64,000 nt of DNA from Bubalus kerabau (lineage: Eukaryota; Chordata; Mammalia; Artiodactyla; Bovidae). The stretch is from assembly GCF_029407905.1 (NCBI RefSeq), contig NC_073637.1:61068501-61132500 (forward strand), written 5' to 3'. Shown piece by piece: positions 22,815 through 35,570 of this stretch. How positions within the stretch are numbered: the first letter of the stretch is position 1; each line of letters begins with the position of its first letter. A program made the translations under genes and the position numbers. The notes beneath the pieces are model-generated. The model had not been told where the DNA came from and did no database searches. It was given only the letters and a program-made list of their open reading frames with translations.

Positions 22815-22998
22815 CACTCTTTGGGAAACCCATGGACTGTAGCGCATCATGTTTCTCTGTCCATGGAATTCTCCAGGTTAGAATACTGAAGTAGGTTGCC
22901 ATTTCCTTCTCCAGGGTATCTTCCCCACCCAGTGATTGAACCCATGTCTCCTGCATTGGCAGGTGGATTCTTTACCATAGTGCCACCTGGGAAGCCCC
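22815..22998 (-). mobile_element. Bov-tA SINE, left arm of an inverted pair
   Basis: Reverse Bov-tA ending with the complement of the head (TTTACCATAGTGCCACCTGG, then GAAGCCCC). It directly abuts a forward Bov-tA. Confidence 0.9.
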
Positions 22999-23194
22999 AG
23001 GCTCAGACAGTAAAGAATCTGCCTGCAATGTGGGAGATATGGGTTTGATCATTGGGTAGGGAAGGTCCTCTGGAGAAGACAATGGCAACCCACTCCAGTA
23101 TTCTTGCCTGGAGAATTCCATACACGGGGGGTATATATAGTCCAAGCGGTTGGAAAGAGTTGGACACAGCTGAGCGACTAACCTGACCTTCCTC
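22999..23194 (+). mobile_element. Bov-tA SINE, right arm of an inverted pair
   Basis: Forward Bov-tA from AGGCTCAGACAGTAAAGAAT to CTGAGCGACTAAC at 23170-23182. The BovB at 23183-24181 interrupts its tail, which resumes after the duplicated CTGAGCGACTAAC at 24182-24194. Confidence 0.88.
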
Positions 23195-24194
23195 TTGAGA
23201 AATCTGTATGCAGGTCAGAAAGCAACAGTTAGAACTGGACATGGAACAACAGACTGGTTCCAAATTGGGAAAGGTGTACGTCAAGGCTGTATATTGTCAC
23301 CCTGCTTATTTAACTTCTATGCAGAGTACATCATGAGAAACGCTGGGCTGGATAAAGAACAAGCTGGAATCAAGATTGCTGGGAGAAATAATCAATAACC
23401 TCAGATATGCAGATGACACCACCCTTATGGCAGAAAGTGAAGAGGAACTAAAGAGCCTCTTGATGAAAGTGAAAGAGGAGAGTGAAAAAGTTGGCTTAGA
23501 GCTCAACATTCAGAAAACGAAGATCATGGCATCTGGTCCAATCACTTCATGGCAAATAGACAGGGAAACCATGGAAACAATGACAGACTTTATTTTTTGG
23601 GGCTCCAAATCACTGCAGACGGTGACTGCAGCCATGAAATTAAAAGACGCTTACTCCTTGGAAGAAAAGTTATGACCAACCTAGATGGCATATTACAAAG
23701 CAGAGACATTCCTTTGCCAACAAAGGTCCGTTTAGTCAAAGCTATGGTTTTTCCAGTGGTCATGTATGGATGTGAGAGTTGGACTATAAAGAAAGCTGAG
23801 CGCCGAAGAATTGATGCTTTTGAAGTGTGGTGTTGGAGAAGACTCTTGAGAGTCCCTTGGACTGCAAGGAGATCCAACCAGTCCATTCTAAAGGAGATCA
23901 GTCCTGAATATTCATTGGAAGGACTGATGCTGAAGCTGAAACTCCAATACTTTGGCCACCTGATGCGAAGAACTGACTCATTTGAAAAGACCCTGATGCT
24001 GAGAAAGATTGAAGGTGGGAAGAGAAGGGCATGACAGAGGATGAGATGGTTGGATGGCATCACTGACTCAATGGATGTGAGTTTGAGTAAACTCTGGGAA
24101 TTGGTGATGGACAGGGAGGCCTGGTGTGCTGCAGTCCATGGGGTCGCAAAGAGTCAGACACAACTGAGTGACTGAATTGAACTGAGCGACTAAC
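23170..24194 (+). mobile_element. BovB LINE, 1 kb, inserted in a Bov-tA tail
   Basis: BovB at 23183-24181 is 5'-truncated within the reverse-transcriptase domain and runs to the ACTGAATTGAACTGA 3' end. A perfect 13-bp TSD, CTGAGCGACTAAC, lies at 23170-23182 and 24182-24194. Its left copy is the end of the preceding SINE. Confidence 0.9.
23195..24034 (+). pseudogene. BovB reverse-transcriptase fragment (broken)
   Basis: Encodes part of the RTE-type reverse transcriptase. The GVRQGCILSPCLFNFYAEY segment is in the first frame. An extra base near 23388 shifts the frame before the catalytic YADD (23406-23417). A further frame change near 23600 separates the C-terminal part, which reads to a stop at 24032-24034. 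The endonuclease domain and RT N-terminus are missing, so no activity is expected. Standing alone, the frames might be mistaken for a gene. Confidence 0.9.
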
Positions 24195-24235
24195 ACTTTC
24201 ATTTTCCAAAACAAAATATTAAATAAGACATCTCT

Positions 24236-24508
24236 TGGAAAAGGCAATGGCACCCCACTCCAGTACTCTTGCCTGGAAAATCCCATGGATGGAGGAGCCT
24301 GGTAGGCTGCAGTCCATGGGGTCGCTAAGAGTCAGACATGACTGAGAGACTTCACTTTCACTTTTCACTTTCACGCATTGGAGAAGAAATGGCAACCCAC
24401 TCCAGTGTTCTTGCCTGGAGAATCCCAGGAATGGGGAAGCCTGGTGGGCTGCCATCTATGGGGTTGCACAGAGTCTGACACGACTGAAGCGACTTAGCAG
24501 CAGCAGCA
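24236..24508 (+). mobile_element. BOV-A2 SINE
   Basis: Both monomers are present with the TTCACTTTCACTTTTCACTT linker and a short (CAG)n tail. One base is lost in GGAGAAGAAATGG of the second monomer. Confidence 0.93.
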
Positions 24509-24593
24509 TATATTGGTCTTACTCCACTGAATGTCACCCATAAGATTGTAAATATTTATGTCTGGTAGGAAATGAGGGCTTCTAGATTTCCTG

Positions 24594-24665
24594 TTAGAGA
24601 TGAAGAAACAGAGCTCCAACGAGTTAGGGGGCATGTTAGAGGTCATATAGTCATGAGAGTAACTT
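24594..24665 (-). mobile_element. Possible MIR fragment
   Basis: GAGATGAAGAAACAGAGCTC and GAGGTCATATAGTCATG resemble the reverse MIR core. Short and diverged. Confidence 0.35.
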
Positions 24666-24698
24666 GTCTTCCACTATAGAACTGCTGTAGGATTTACA

Positions 24699-24968
24699 GG
24701 AGAAGGCAATGGCACCCCACTCCAGTACTCTTGCCTGGAAAATCCCATGGACGGAGGAGCCTGGTAGGCTGCAGTCCATGGGGTCGCTAACTGTCAGACA
24801 CAACTGAGCGACTTCACTTTCACTTTTCACTTTCATGCATTGGAGAAGGAAATGGCAACCCACTCCAGTGTTCTTGCCTGGACAATCCCAGGGACGGGGG
24901 AGCCTGGTGGGCTGCTGTCTATGGGGTCGCACAGAGTCGGACACGGCTGAAGTGACTTAGCAGCAGCA
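24699..24968 (+). mobile_element. BOV-A2 SINE
   Basis: Full dimer, from GGAGAAGGCAATGGCACCCC to GTGACTTAGCAGCAGC. It looks close to consensus and keeps several CpGs. No clear TSD found. Confidence 0.94.
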
Positions 24969-24978
24969 TGACTTTATT

Positions 24979-25008
24979 CATTGTTGTTGTTCAGTCGCTC
25001 AGTTAGTA
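24979..25008 (-). mobile_element. Tail scrap of a Bov-tA or BovB
   Basis: TTGTTGTTGTTCAGTCGCTC is the complement of the shared BovB/Bov-tA 3' end. Only about 30 bp remain. Confidence 0.55.
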
Positions 25009-27589
25009 ACTGTTAAACCCTTACTATGTACTATGATATCTCACTTTTTTTTTTCTCCAAATAACTTACTAAGGTTAGTGGAGTCATTATATTTACTGAG
25101 ATAAAGGTTAAAGATTTGAATATTTCACATTTATGGAAATTCTAAATTATGGGACCAGACCCTGAGCTGGCTCACTCTTGAGCTCTTTGTTATGCAGCCC
25201 CTCAACTAGTTAAACACAATCAAGTCATCAGTTTGACAAACACAGAACAACTCTCCTAATTGTCAACTTTAGGGAAGGACTCTTATCCCTTTGGGAGGTG
25301 CTCTTGACGATGAGGGTATAATTCAAATGCCTGTAGTGTGGATATAACATCACTCTTTCAAATTCTACATCTTATAAGTGATTAATGATATTGTAAGTGA
25401 GGGAAAGAGGTAGTGAATTACAGATGCTTCTGTGATTCTAGTCATAGTTATACATTTCCAGGTTTAAAGCAGTGGAGAATTGCAGTCCCAATTATCCATG
25501 AATAAGGAATAAGAGATTAATAGGTATTTGTAGCATCTTATTATTCCAGTAGTTTTTAAAAATAAGCTAATTGTATGAAATTTGGGGAAATAATTTATAT
25601 AAAATGTTATTAAAATATGTTCTCTCACTTTAGTAAATAAACTTCCTATGTAATTGCAAAACTATCTAAGAAAAACGTTTAATCACCTTCTTTTGAGATG
25701 CATCTCTTCATAAATCACTAAATATCCAGTCTGCTTTGAATAGGTGTTTCTACTTTCCCAGGACCTGGTGGTATGGATGTTGTTAGATCTAGGAGATGAT
25801 TTTATTTTATTTTTTGGGATAATACACATAAGATTTAACTGTGCAGTTTCTGCAAATAATAATGGAAGATGAATGTACAAATCCTTGAATACAATGCAAA
25901 TAACACCTTTAGGGAGGAGGAAACAGATATGTCTGTGTGTGTTCTCTCATTAAGGTATGTTTTTCCTCAATAAATGACATGCAATTGCATGTTTAACTAG
26001 TGATGCTTTCTCTAGGTTAAATAAAAATGGTCATTCTTCCCTCAAAATAACATCCTATCAGAAATGTTAAAGTAATCAGTAACAGCCCTGCTCTCTTCCC
26101 CAGGCCTCTGTACATTTTTGCAGAAAAACCCATTTATACAAGTATAAACAAAAATGTGTGTATATATACAAATATATAGAGAGAGACTAAGAGGAGAGAA
26201 CTTCTGCTTACCAATTTGATTTTATATATAACATCCTATATAATGACTTTAAAATTGCTAAATAAAAACTGTAGCCAGAAATGCATGCATGTAGCCAGAA
26301 AATGCAAAATATTTTCATTGTTGTAAACTACAAAAAATATTGCTTTCATAAAAGTAGAGAGAAAGGGATTTTGGAAAAGTTTTGGAAAGAAATTGGAAAC
26401 TTTGAATGATTTGAGAAATTAAATCTTTTAATAAAATAGCAACAGAAGCTTAACTGTTGGAAGTTTAAGGTATTAAAAAGCACTTGAACAGCTAGCCTCT
26501 CTTAGTCTCTCATCTGTCAGCCAAAAAAATTTTTTTTGATATTTCCTGATTGTCTATTTTTCCCTGGTGAAAGTTATTACATTCCTTTACCCATTTTTTA
26601 ATCAAAATCATTTCCAACTTATTTCAGTCTGTCACAATAATATTTTCATAGGAGGAGTGTTGTAACCTAATTCCTTCATTTGAATAATACATTCATTTTT
26701 AATTACTGCAACTTGATCTCAGATTATTCAAATAACTCTTTCATTTTTTATGCTTACCCTGACCCCAGTGTATTTATAGGCTTTTATCCTTACCTGATAC
26801 CAGTGTAATGTAATTATAGATTGTATTTTAATCATCTACTATATTCTAGTGAATTTGTTTAAATCGTTCCAATCCTGAGCCTTTTATTTCTATGCCTTTT
26901 AAAATTCTACAATGGCATTCTCTTTGCATAAAAGCAATATTTTTGTGGTTTACAACAATGAACGAATATTTTGCATGCATTGCTGGTTACGATTCTCATT
27001 TAATAATTTTAAAGTCACTATACAGGATGGTATGTAAAATCAAATCATGCTTTGTAAACAGAAGGAGAAGTACATTGTATATCGCTTAAAATCTTTACAC
27101 CTGTTTGTTTTCCAGATTGCCCCCCTCCAGTCCCCACGGCTTTAAAACCACAGATACGCGTTATGTTCGCGATCATTGTATCCACGTCTGGTTATTCAAA
27201 TCCCTGTAAATAGCTGCTCTGCTGTAACAACAGAGGCCAAATTTCATTTGTGGTAAAATAGGCTTCTCTGATATGAATTACTTTTATTAGTATTTTTACT
27301 ATTGATCATTTCATATTGCTTGATTATTTTCTAAACTATCACCCATCAAGAAAATCCATTATTTCTAAGCTCTTTTAGGCCAGTATCTGAGCTGTTGCCA
27401 CAATAGCTGATTTCAGCCTCACATTTAACAATGAACCAGGAATTTGGTCTGAGAGGATGGCTGACAACATTGCCAATCTATAAAGGCCTGGTGTTCATCT
27501 CCTGATCAGATTTATAGACCCTAGAAATAGATTTTCTTAAGTAAGTCTGATTATCTTCTCAAAATCCTGAAATCATTAGATTTCTTGTT
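25009..27589. other. Unique AT-rich DNA
   Basis: About 2.6 kb without any ruminant SINE or LINE that I recognise. A small TA/GA-rich patch lies near 26156-26188 and a short direct repeat (GTAGCCAGAAA) near 26273 and 26291. No coding evidence. Confidence 0.5.
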
Positions 27590-27905
27590 GCCCTCACTCT
27601 TCATAGTCAATCAATCATTAAATCCTGCTGATTCTGCATCCATTTTAACATCTTTAAAATGCTTTTCCTCTTTTCCTCCTCCAGTGATGCTCACCCAGTT
27701 CAGACCCCATCAAATCTCTCTCACAATGGTTAATCCCCCTACCTCCTGTCTTGTACTTTTCCAATCTGTCCTCCACACTTTTACAAGAACGCATGGCTAA
27801 TACACAAACTTGATCCTGTTCCCACCCTCAATTAAAATCTTTGAATGGCTCTCCATTGACTATAGGAGGGAACTCGGGCTATTTTATCATGACATCCTAG
27901 CAGTA
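27590..27905 (+). mobile_element. Probable L2 LINE 3' remnant
   Basis: Pyrimidine-rich sequence with the phrase order typical of L2 (CTTGATCCTGTTCCC, then ATGGCTCTCCATTGACTATA, then an AACTCGGGCT region). Highly diverged. Confidence 0.5.
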
Positions 27906-30589
27906 AAGCATCATCCTGGCTATCACTTTTGATTGTGAGGAATCAGGAGGATCTCAGTAGATAACATTTAATTGTATGTACAAGTAGAATTCGGGGAGGG
28001 AACACAGATGACTGAGAGGTTATACAGCCTTGAGTTCCGACATTAATGGTTAACAAAAAACAGGACTGTTCATAAATCAGTGCTGGTTATGGCTACAGAT
28101 CAAATCTTCTCAGTTTCTATGTATGGATTAGGCTTTCTCTTTCCTTCCCCACGTTCTACACTTCATCTTCAATCCCTTCTTTTACTCAAACTCAATAAAA
28201 CTGTGATGATAAATGCCTTAAAGATAAATACAATACACAGAATAGAATATAATTTTAAACTACCGACTTCTTTCACATTTAGTTCAACTTCTGAGATTTT
28301 GGTGATGTCTTAACTCATTGTTAAATAAATTGCACGAGGCCCCTTAAAAATTAATTTCCAGAAATGCCAGTTTCAAATTATTAAAGTGTAAATAAGAGGA
28401 CCAAAATTTGTGCCAAAAACATCAGAAACAAGAGGCCACCCTGCATGCTTTTTGCTCCTATTGTAAATTCTGCCTGCTGAATAAAGGCCACACAGACTTA
28501 TTTAACTGGTGAGTTGTTGGAAATAACTCAGAGAACCTTGAAAATACATCACACCACTACAAAATAGCTCAGAATGCAAAACATGATAATGGCACGAAGG
28601 AGGGATTTGGGGACAAGCTGCCTGCTAACTCTCAAAAATGAATTATACTGCTTTTTCCAACCTCTGTGGAGAAAAGCTTGCTCCCCTTCGGGATTTCTTC
28701 GACCATTTGGTGCAACATTCACTTGGCTATAATAACACAGGCTTCATTAGAGAAGTAAAATGCAATTGTCTCCATGAGATCAAAGGACAATCTATTAAGT
28801 AAAGCAACTTGAACTCTGGGATGAAATAATATGAAAAGTTAGAATTTTACGGTGAATCAAAATGTGAATCGTACTGGCATACTGTGGCTAAATGCAGAAC
28901 TGAAGATTAGCTTTATTAGGGGAAATTGACAGTGGCTGGAATGATCTGAAAAAAAAATATGAAAAGCTATATGAATTCTAAACAACTTATATTATGTACT
29001 AGAGTAAACAGCATTGGTGCTATTTTAGTAAGTTTGAAAGCACAGCAGGTTAACTGTAAAAGTCCTAAGAAAACTACAGACCCTCAAGTAACAGGTATTA
29101 TAATTTTATAGCAAAGTCCATGTTCAATGATTCAGGGACCTAGAAAGGATGGTCTACGTTAAAATAAAAAAGCCTGTAGCCATTACATCAGCTGTGTTCA
29201 GAAGGGACGTAAGTGACATGTTGTATACCAACCTCTTAGTTGCTCCTCAAATCAGTAAAAATTTTGCTTTTAACTGAAACACAGAACTTAGTATTAACTG
29301 TTCAAAATCAAAGGCCTTTATGGATTCTGAAAGCTAGAGGCCATTTTGCCTGAAGGGAACGAAGGGAGGTGGAGACAGGTCAATCAAACTTCTCTGCACA
29401 CTAGGGGTTCTGAAGTCGACTTCTTTATACATGCTTATTGAATATTTGGCATGTTTTCTTCTAAATGGAAATGACAGATTTTAAAACACCTTACAGTGTA
29501 TTTCAGTGCATTATAACACTTAAGTCATTTACAAAATTGTATAAAATTACCCTGAAATTGCATCAAGTATAGCCATGTACCATGAAACTAAAAGGATAAA
29601 AATAATAAAAAACACATTTCATTTTGCAAGGGAAATATAATAGAGTCAAAAGAATGAAACAGTTAGCCCCTCTCACATTCTTGAGCACCATTAACTTATT
29701 ACACCATTCTTTGAAACCATGGAAGACCACGAGATTCTTTTTTTTTTTCAAACAGAAAACACTGAGTTAAAAGAAGACATTGGTTCAATGAATTATTGAA
29801 AAAAGTAATAATTAAAGGATTATAGAAGAGTAATATCTATTAATCTTATAATTAGAAAATTATCTGTGAAAATCCTGAGTAGATTTAGCAAAACATTGTT
29901 TTTTAAAATTAACTCTTGTTATAATTTGATTTTGATTATTTTCTAGTGAATATATTTTTATATATTCTAGCTATATTTATATTTCTAATGAAAAATATAT
30001 ATAGTATTTCCTAATTCTTTAAATATTTTCACAAAATCCACTTCTTCAAGATAAATAATTTTCAACATGGTCTACCTTTATCACTCATGAACACACCAAT
30101 TTTAAAGTTTGGCTCCTATAGCAGAAAGCAATGAACTGCACTTCTATCTGTTCCAAGTGTCTCACACTTACAGTTCTAGAAGATCAAAGGGAGTCATGGA
30201 TATTCAGCAATTAATCTGAAATGGACTCCAAAGAAGACACCAGGATGAAAATTTGGTCAATAAAATACCCTCCTCAAGCAGTTGTATCTTCAAGTTTTCA
30301 GACTCTGAAGGTAATTAGTTACCTCTTCTTCAGTTTCTGGTCAATACAGTTTCTGCATTAAATAGAAGCTTCTCTTAATGCTAACTGGCTGCTGGAAGGT
30401 TGGCTGTAATTTTAGGACCATGATATTTGAGACCCCCTTCTTTTAGCTAAGAAGACCAACACAACCCCCAAACCCATAATAAATCACCAACTTTGCTTAT
30501 TGGTTTGGCTCCATTTGCTAGGTCATCAGAGGTGATCATCATGATATTAGTGCAAAGAACTGACATTTTTAAGATCAGAAAAATCTGGG
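27906..30589. other. Unique DNA, candidate conserved non-coding block
   Basis: No repeat recognised over 2.7 kb. The part 28320-28960 has the texture of a conserved non-coding element, including a TCF/LEF-like GATCAAAGG near 28779. Conservation itself cannot be measured here. Confidence 0.35.
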
Positions 30590-30790
30590 TGAGGAAACCA
30601 GCTCTGAATATTTAGCATCTGTATGACCTTGGGCAATTTAATTAATCCTCTGAAACACAATTTCCCCATCTGGAAAATGGGGATCATCCTGCTTACTCTC
30701 AGACGATTGCTGTAATTGTTATATAAGGTCACTTTATATGAAGGACACAGTACTGGGATGAACAGGGAATAGGTGTTTCAAAAAAATGTT
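30590..30790 (+). mobile_element. MIR SINE
   Basis: Forward MIR words in order: TGTATGACCTTGGGCAATTT, CAATTTCCCCATCTGG, AAAATGGGGATCATCC, then a GACACAGTACTGGGATGAA end. Confidence 0.78.
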
Positions 30791-32187
30791 TGCTCTCTTC
30801 TTATAATTATTTTACCTGGAATGGCAAAGACTTTATCCTGGAAGCTTCAGCTCAGGCAGATTGCAAAGCATCACCTGCTTGAGATATTGTCCTAGAAGGC
30901 GCTGGCCCTAGAAAGCACATTTCGTTTGCTGTTGGCCCCGGTTGCTTTTCGGAGAGTGATTTATATCACTGATTTCAGACTGTTATTCCCAAAGAAGATT
31001 GGCCCTATTTAGCTTTCAGACCTCTATTGTCTGCTACATTTTTGGTATAAATTTGCACTTGCTGATATTCTGTATGCTAAGAATCCAGAAAATAGGTATT
31101 GGCTGCAAACACCAAAATTCTTGGGATTTACACATATTTATAATGCCACAAAATCCTAAATTGTTGGGATTTTACTTTGCTTTGCCTTTTAGATCACAGA
31201 TTGAGTTTGTTAAGCTGGACAGAGTAAGTGAAGCTATGAAAAAGGAGAAATAAAATCATGGTGACTGCTGTGATATTTTAACTTTTTGCTCTAGTATCTA
31301 TTTTCTTCAAATACGTATATTTCATATAATTCACATATACTTAGAGAAATTTGACTAGGAATTTTAAAAAATTTTGGTTCAATAAATAAATGAACATGAC
31401 ACATAGTATTCATAAATACTTTCTAAATTTTATCAATGTAGCTAGATTGGAAACACTGACCTCAGGTTAAATCTTCTATCACATGTTATCAGCCCTATGC
31501 TATTGAGTCTGGATTTGTTTACATTTAAAATTTGGTTAAGTGTTTAATTGTTAAAATTCTAAAACAATTGTGAGGTTGTCTGTGTGTGCATATGGGTGTG
31601 TAACATAGACTGGGGCATTAATTTTAAAAATAAAAACTATAAATGTGCAAAAATACTATGAACAAAACTCCTGGACAGAAACTCTACTTCTAATAGTCAG
31701 ACTTGATGCACATCCCGGTCCCTTGGCATACCCAGCTCAGAGCCATCTGTTATGTTGGCACTGTGCCCACTCACAAGGAGTTATGCCAGTTTAACATGAT
31801 ATAGGTGACACCAAAATGAAGGTTTGCGAAGATAGATAGTGGGGTGAGCTATGACCCCTCCTGATCAGGACCCTTGGTGGCTGTCTTTATTGGAGAGATG
31901 GATTTGTGTTAACTCTGTGCACCCCATGGTACCAAAATCTTCATTAAAAAAAATTCAGTGTCCTATCATACTAAACACAGTATTAAAATTTTTACCAAAG
32001 CGGGGAAACTTAAATATTGCAGCTTAAGACCTTGCACAATTTTGGACTTAATATTATCAGAACACATATTCTTAGTAGGTCAAAAACAGGTATGGCAGTA
32101 AAATTGATTTTCAAAGGGACTTTCAAAGGGCTATGTATTAATATATATATAGTACATGTAGTTTTATAAAAGGAAGCATCACTAAAA
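30791..32187. other. Unique DNA, nothing recognised
   Basis: No transposable element recognised. At about 30887-30901 GTCCTAGAAGGCGCT partly resembles a CTCF core but misses four positions. Confidence 0.45.
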
Positions 32188-32411
32188 GGGCTTTCTAGAT
32201 GGCTCTAGTGGTAAGGAACCTGCCTACCCATGCAGGAGACATAAGAGTTGTGGATTCGATCCGGGGGATGGGAAGATCCTTTGGAGGAGGGCATGGCAAT
32301 CCACTCTAGTATTCTTGCCTGGAGAATCCCCATGGACAGAAGAGCCTAGCAGGCTACAGTCCAAAGGGTCGCCAAGAGTCGAACACAACTGAAGTGACTT
32401 AGCACATGCCT
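32188..32411 (+). mobile_element. Bov-tA SINE
   Basis: Head GGGCTTTCTAGATGGCTCTA, B-box-like GGATTCGATCC, body, and end GAAGTGACTTAGCACATG. Possible imprecise TSD (CACTAAAAG against CACTTAAAAG). Confidence 0.92.
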
Positions 32412-33294
32412 ACCACTTAAAAGAGTCCACTACTTACATTTTTCTTCAAAGGGTTTCGCAAATGCTTTTCCTATACTATATCTGACAATTCCATTGCATT
32501 TATTTTCTTAGTCCTTAAACTAACATTGAATTTCCATTCTATTGTTGGGGACTAAAAAAAAAAAAAATCATGTTTTTGATACCACTGTTATTCTATTAAA
32601 CACCCTGTAACATTTTACAAAATGTTCATACTGTTAAAATTTGTAGTTTCCTGACTTACATTGCCTTGCACTTTTCTGAGTTAAATATGTTATTTAGAGA
32701 GGAAGTCATACTCCAAGGCTTGTAAGGGAATTCAGAGAAATAGATATTTTTATACAACTAATGGGTCAAGTTATCTTGAGTCCAAATAGCTATTAGCAGT
32801 GCAGAAGTGAAAATGTCCACCCCACATTCTTGAAGCATCATGGAATTTTCCTTGGTTTCTCTACAGCTTATAAAAAGAGCAGTAATTTAGAAATATGGGG
32901 AAAAAACACAACCTTCCAGAGCACAGCCTACCTGTCTTCTACTCCTGAATTTGTAATTTATAGGCCAGCTTTACTTGGTCACATTTGGTAGCACAAAACA
33001 TAACCTGGCAAGTAAGAGATAATTCTCATCCTTTATTTATTCAGCCACTTACTTAACCTTCATTCATGGAGCACACATTATGGTCAAGGCAATGTGGAGC
33101 CCAGAGGGTCACTCCAAGTGCTCGGTCTGTCTTTATCCAAGAGTGTGGCAGATTTCTCCTCTCCAGTTCCACCATGGGGGATTCTTCAGCCTTAGATCAC
33201 ACTAGATCTATATACTGAGGTGCCAGTGAGTACTTGTGAAAGAAATGTTCAACTCTCAAAGACATGTCATCTTTTAAAAAACCTCTGACACAGG
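32412..33294. other. Mostly unique DNA
   Basis: Nothing firm. The part 33038-33100 vaguely resembles the L2/MIR motif built around TTCATTCATGGAGCACAC. Confidence 0.4.
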
Positions 33295-33566
33295 AGCTGC
33301 TGCTGCTGCTGCTAAGTCACCTCAGTCGTGTCCAACTCTGTGCGACCCCATAGACGGCAGTCCACCAGGCTTCCCCATCCCTGGGATTCTCCAGGCAAGA
33401 ACACTGGAGTGGGTTGCCATTTCCTTCTCCAATGCATGAAAGTGAAAAGTGAAAGTGAAGTCGCTCAGTCGTGTCCGACTGTAGCGACCCCATGGACTGC
33501 AGCCTACCAGGCTCCTCTGTCCATGGGATTTTCCAGGCAAGAGGACTGGAGTGGGGTGCCATTGCC
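33295..33566 (-). mobile_element. BOV-A2 SINE
   Basis: Reverse BOV-A2 beginning with the (GCT)n complement of its tail, then both monomers with a GTGAAAAGTGAAAGTGAAGT linker, ending GGGGTGCCATTGCC. Overlapping frames on both strands are SINE artefacts. Confidence 0.94.
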
Positions 33567-33667
33567 CCAGGGGCAGGTGACTCAGAGACAATATGAAACA
33601 GTTTAGTACAATTTAAAAGGCTGTCAAAGTGACAAACTCTTGTGTGTTCTGTTACAATCTGGTCATT

Positions 33668-33805
33668 TTTAAACTGTGTTACTTTGGATAATAGTTTATT
33701 CTCTCTGAGACTCAGTTCATTTTTCTGTAAAATGGGGTCATAGCTCCTACTTCATAGGGTTGTTTTGAGGACTGTAATTGTATACACATATAAAATGTAA
33801 CCCAG
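33668..33805 (+). mobile_element. MIR SINE
   Basis: Forward MIR with GAGACTCAGTTCATTTTTCT, GTAAAATGGGGTCATAGCTC, and TTCATAGGGTTGTTTTGAGG. Confidence 0.75.
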
Positions 33806-34021
33806 AGAAGGGGCTCAAGCCTGTGTGATTCAGGCAAGAATGGTGTGTCCCATTTCTCACTTTTGTTTTTAATTGGAGTCTATTGCATACTTTGGAAATT
33901 TGATCTGAAATGTGCTAAGACCTTGCAAAAGTGGATTTGTGGCTTTCTCAACTACATCTGCTTGTAATCTTTACCCCTAAAGAAGTCCCAGTTGCTTGTT
34001 TTAAAAAATTAAATGCCAATC

Positions 34022-34232
34022 TATGTACCAAGGTGGCACACTGGTAAAGAATATCTCTGTCAAATAGGATATGTGGGTTCAATCCCTGGGTCAGGAAGAT
34101 CCTCTAGAGATGGAAATGGCAACCCACTCCAGTATTCTTTCCTGGGAAATCCCATGGACAGAGGAGCCTGGCAGGCTACAGTCCGTGGGGTAGCAAAAGG
34201 TTGGACAGGACTTAGTGACTAAACAACAACAG
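34022..34232 (+). mobile_element. Bov-tA SINE
   Basis: Diverged head (AAGGTGGCACACTGGTAAAG), body, and end GGACTTAGTGACTAAACAAC. Confidence 0.9.
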
Positions 34233-34406
34233 CTATATACCATGAAGTAAAAATCACATACACCTGCTGTGATACATACACTGTCCTCCACCTCCCTCAA
34301 TCACTGTTTCACCCTCCAGAGCCGCAGAAAATCAGCTCTTTCTGTTTCGTTCATGATCATCCCCTTAAAGCCTATCAGAATGTCTAGCACATGCAGGCAA
34401 ACCATA

Positions 34407-34812
34407 CATATATGTGAAACGTTATACATGGAATCCAGAAAGACGGTACTGATGAACATATTTTCAGGGCAGCAATGGATATGCTGACACAGAGAATAGA
34501 CTTAAAGACATGGGCAGAGGGGGAGGAAGGAGAGGGTGAGACGAATGGAGAGAGTGACATGGAAGCGTGTATAATACCGTTTGTAAAATAGCCAGTGGAA
34601 ATTTGCTGTATGACCCAGGGAACTCAAACTGGGGCTTGTAACAACCTAGAGAGGGGGGAAAGGGTGGGAGGTGGGAGGGAGGTTCCAGAGCGGACATATG
34701 TACACCTATGGCTAATTCATGTTGACATATGGCAGAAACCAAAGAACACGGTAAAGCAATTATCCTTCAATTAAAAATAAATAAATTAAAAAAATAATGC
34801 ATATATGTGAAA
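34407..34812 (+). mobile_element. L1 3' UTR with TSD
   Basis: 5'-truncated artiodactyl L1 at 34420-34799, with GGCAGCAATGGATATGCTGA, AAACTGGGGCTTGTAACAAC and the CTAATTCATGTTGACATATG end, then an A-rich tail. A perfect 13-bp TSD, CATATATGTGAAA, lies at 34407-34419 and 34800-34812. Confidence 0.92.
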
Positions 34813-35470
34813 TGCAGGGATGTCGTTATCCCTGCCATTGGTCAGGAACACTGAGGAGGTATCCTCCCCTCGCCTCTACCAATAAGCAAGGTAAGAAAGC
34901 AGACAGGGTCATGATGACTGAAAGGAATTCATGGCTGATTTCCTTCATGGATAAAAGCACCCATCATTTTACTCTGAAATCATGGGTAGTGCTGAACACT
35001 ATTTATACTATGTTTTCTCCTATACATACATACTATGATAAAGTTTAATTTATATGTAGAAATTATAAATTAAATTTATATGTAGTGTATCATGTACTCC
35101 AATTATAGTTCAAGATAGTAATAAATTAAGTTGAATTTCTTGCCTCTAAGAACTCACTGAGTTGGGTAGTGAACAGAGCAGTCTCTTCTTAATCCATGGT
35201 TTTGCTTCCCAAGATTTCAGTTATCTGTGGTCAACCATGGTCCAAAAATACTACATAGAAAATTCCAGAAATAGTTCATAAATTTAAACTGTGTGCCTTT
35301 CTGACGTGCTGTCCCGTTCCTTCCTGTCCTGGACGTGGACCGTCCCTTCGTCCGGCATATCCTCGCTGTATACATACACTGCCTGCCTGCTCAGCAGCTG
35401 TCTTGGTTTTCAGGTTGACAGTTGTGGTATCACAGTGCTTGTGTCCAAGTCATCCTTATTTCACTTAATA

Positions 35471-35516
35471 ATGGTCTAAAGAGCAGGAGTCGTGATGCTG
35501 GCAATTTGGATGTTTT
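35471..35516 (+). pseudogene. Tigger transposase start remnant
   Basis: The short stretch ATGGTCTAAAGAGCAGGAG and its continuation resemble the N-terminal codons of a Tigger transposase, which is related to CENP-B and pogo. The third codon is TAA and the coding region stops after a few dozen bases because the element is internally deleted. No product is possible. Confidence 0.55.
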
Positions 35517-35570
35517 CTCATTAGGCCTAATTTATACATTAAACTTTATCATAGTATGTGTTTACAGGAG

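Noticed and set aside
23549..24034. 161-residue frame as a possible gene
   Set aside because: It is the C-terminal part of the BovB reverse transcriptase in a truncated, frameshifted copy.
30887..30901. Second CTCF site
   Set aside because: Only 11 of 15 core positions fit, and the first three are wrong.
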